From: Chitinophaga sp.
Lineage (GTDB): Bacteria > Bacteroidota > Bacteroidia > Chitinophagales > Chitinophagaceae
Direction: 5' to 3'
Assembly: GCF_017745275.1 (NCBI RefSeq)
Contig: NZ_JAGHZS010000006.1
Location: 248,001 to 312,000 of the forward strand
DNA: 64,000 bases
How positions within the stretch are numbered: the stretch's first letter is position 1; the number at the start of each line of letters is the position of its first letter. The position numbers and the translations under genes are program-made. The notes beneath the pieces were generated by a model. That model was not told where the DNA came from. It ran no database searches and was given only the letters and a program-made list of their open reading frames with translations. This document shows positions 62,797 to 64,000 of the stretch, piece after piece.

Positions 62797-64000
62797 ATGT
62801 ACATTAAAAAGATAGTTGGTATCGTTTTGTTTTGCTCCGGTATAGGGTACTTGCCTGGTGCCCATGCGCAGGAAGGGAAGAAGGAACGCAACTACCTGTA
62901 CAATGAATATCAGCATCGGGGTGGTGAGGCGGTTTTCAACGGGCTGGCGCAGTGGCGGCAGGAACGTTTGCAGTTCATTACAGATAAAATGGCGGCGCTG
63001 CCGGAAGCCACCAAAGCCGCTTTGCTAAAGGAAGCGGATAAAGCAATGTCTTTTACATGGCCCGCTTTGCGGGCAACGTTGTACCTGGAATACCGGGATA
63101 ACGGGAACCGCAGCAACTTTGAAGCGGCGCAGTCGGAGCGCCGCAGAATGCTTACTTCCCTGGTAGTAGGGGAGCTGGCAGGTGGTCATGGAAAATACCT
63201 GCCACAAATTGTGAATGGATTGTGGGCGATACTGGAGGAAAGCACCTGGGTATTGCCGGCGCATGTAGGTGTGCAGAAAGCGGGGACGGGTTTGGCAGAT
63301 CCTGCGGAGCCCATTGTAGACCTGGTGGCAGGTGAAACGGCAGCTACCCTGAGTTGGGCGCAATTCCTGCTGCATGACGGGCTGGATAAAATATCACCGA
63401 TGGTGAACAAACGTATTACCTATGAATTGCAGCATCGTATTGTGGAGCCTTACCTGCAACGTAATGATTTCTGGTGGATGGGCTGGAGCGGCCGGCTGGT
63501 GAATAACTGGAATATCTGGATCAATACCAATGTATTGCAAATGGCTTTGTTGAGTATAAATGAGACGGATACACGCAGTAAGGTGATTGAGAAAACGATC
63601 CGCAGTGCAGACAATTTCGTGAATGGATATCCCGATGACGGTGGTTGCGACGAAGGTCCTACTTACTGGGGACATGCCGGTGGTAAGCTGATAGAGTTTA
63701 TTACGTTGTTGAACAGTGCATCCGGCCATCAGTTGAACTGGCGCAATAATGAGCTGATTCACCAGATAGGTGCCTACATTTATAAAATGCATGTGGACAG
63801 CAGTCGTTTTGTGAATTTCGCAGATGCTTCGGCGATTACCATTCCGCCGCCGCATACGGTGTATTTATATGGCACTGCCTTCCAGGATCCTTTGCTGGTG
63901 AAATTTGCAGCGTATTTGTCGCGGTTGGATAACCCGGACAGCATGCAGATTAAATCGCCTTCCCTGGCATTTTTCATTTACAACCTGGAGTACCGGGATG
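62797..64000 (+). CDS. Heparinase II/III-like polysaccharide lyase (N-terminal part; runs off the window)
   Basis: ATG 62797 opens 401 residues that stay open to the right edge. A signal peptide ends AHA-QE near residue 25. The following helical domain has the (alpha/alpha) toroid motifs of heparinase II/III-type lyases: NNWNIWINTN, DDGGCDEGPTYWGHAGG and a later SSRFVNFADAS. The family cleaves uronic-acid-containing polysaccharides by beta-elimination. The precise class and substrate cannot be set without the C-terminal half. Confidence 0.75.
   Translation, partial: MYIKKIVGIVLFCSGIGYLPGAHAQEGKKERNYLYNEYQHRGGEAVFNGLAQWRQERLQFITDKMAALPEATKAALLKEADKAMSFTWPALRATLYLEYRDNGNRSNFEAAQSERRRMLTSLVVGELAGGHGKYLPQIVNGLWAILEESTWVLPAHVGVQKAGTGLADPAEPIVDLVAGETAATLSWAQFLLHDGLDKISPMVNKRITYELQHRIVEPYLQRNDFWWMGWSGRLVNNWNIWINTNVLQMALLSINETDTRSKVIEKTIRSADNFVNGYPDDGGCDEGPTYWGHAGGKLIEFITLLNSASGHQLNWRNNELIHQIGAYIYKMHVDSSRFVNFADASAITIPPPHTVYLYGTAFQDPLLVKFAAYLSRLDNPDSMQIKSPSLAFFIYNLEYRD

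Overview
The window looks like chromosome of a free-living Bacteroidota member, most likely a Chitinophaga-like Chitinophagaceae species. The grounds are a SusC/SusD pair, a PKD-domain secreted protein, a dialkylresorcinol/flexirubin-type cluster, DUF2795 and GIN-domain proteins, and -7 promoter boxes of the form TAnnTTTG with almost no Shine-Dalgarno sequences. No taxonomic marker such as 16S rRNA is present, so the genus is inferred.

Layout. 0-11 kb is mostly housekeeping: the start of a PKD protein, a TPMT-like methyltransferase, a rhodanese-thioredoxin fusion, an M32 carboxypeptidase, a Nif3 protein, a zinc-ribbon coiled-coil protein, a TPR protein, RecN, FabI, a DUF2795 protein and a LolD-like ATPase. 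11-26.4 kb holds the two halves of the ligase-associated DNA repair set. Helicase and PdeM endonuclease, followed by an HDAC-family deacetylase, lie at 11-15 kb; exonuclease and ATP-dependent ligase lie at 23.8-26.4 kb. All are on the minus strand. About 8.6 kb of unrelated genes separates the halves: a purine permease, an LD-carboxypeptidase, a SnoaL-like protein, AraC and Lrp regulators, beta-barrel proteins and an MFS exporter. 26.4-30.3 kb carries a substrate-binding lipoprotein, GuaA and a GIN-domain lipoprotein.

30.6-39.1 kb is a compact plus-strand cluster: DarA-like flavodoxin-fold protein, DarB ketosynthase III, a small unknown protein, a BtrH-domain acyltransferase candidate, an ABC-2 exporter, an acyl carrier protein, a ketosynthase and a Cys-less ketosynthase partner. 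It resembles the dialkylresorcinol part of a flexirubin cluster without the aryl-polyene part. 39.3-49.8 kb has a stand-alone PD-(D/E)XK nuclease, an M14 peptidase, ribosomal protein S20, SucA-SucB (E2 with two lipoyl domains), an RsmB-like rRNA methyltransferase and MnmA.

50-64 kb is a uronate module: UxaB, UxaC, KDG kinase, KDPG aldolase, a hexuronate transporter and UxaA, which together would take galacturonate to pyruvate and glyceraldehyde-3-phosphate. Next to it is a SusC/SusD pair and the start of a heparinase II/III-like enzyme. Three near-identical palindromes built on TGCAAACGTTTGCA tie the two parts together as a probable LacI-family regulon.

A less expected signal is in the gaps between genes. 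Many contain short arrays with a 7-base period, and several of these are folded into very long, perfect or near-perfect inverted repeats (30 bp arms at 1755-1835, 41 bp arms at 27800-27922, 43 bp arms at 33291-33404). I regard this as the most interesting undescribed structure here. I saw no CRISPR array, tRNA, rRNA, insertion sequence or prophage gene.
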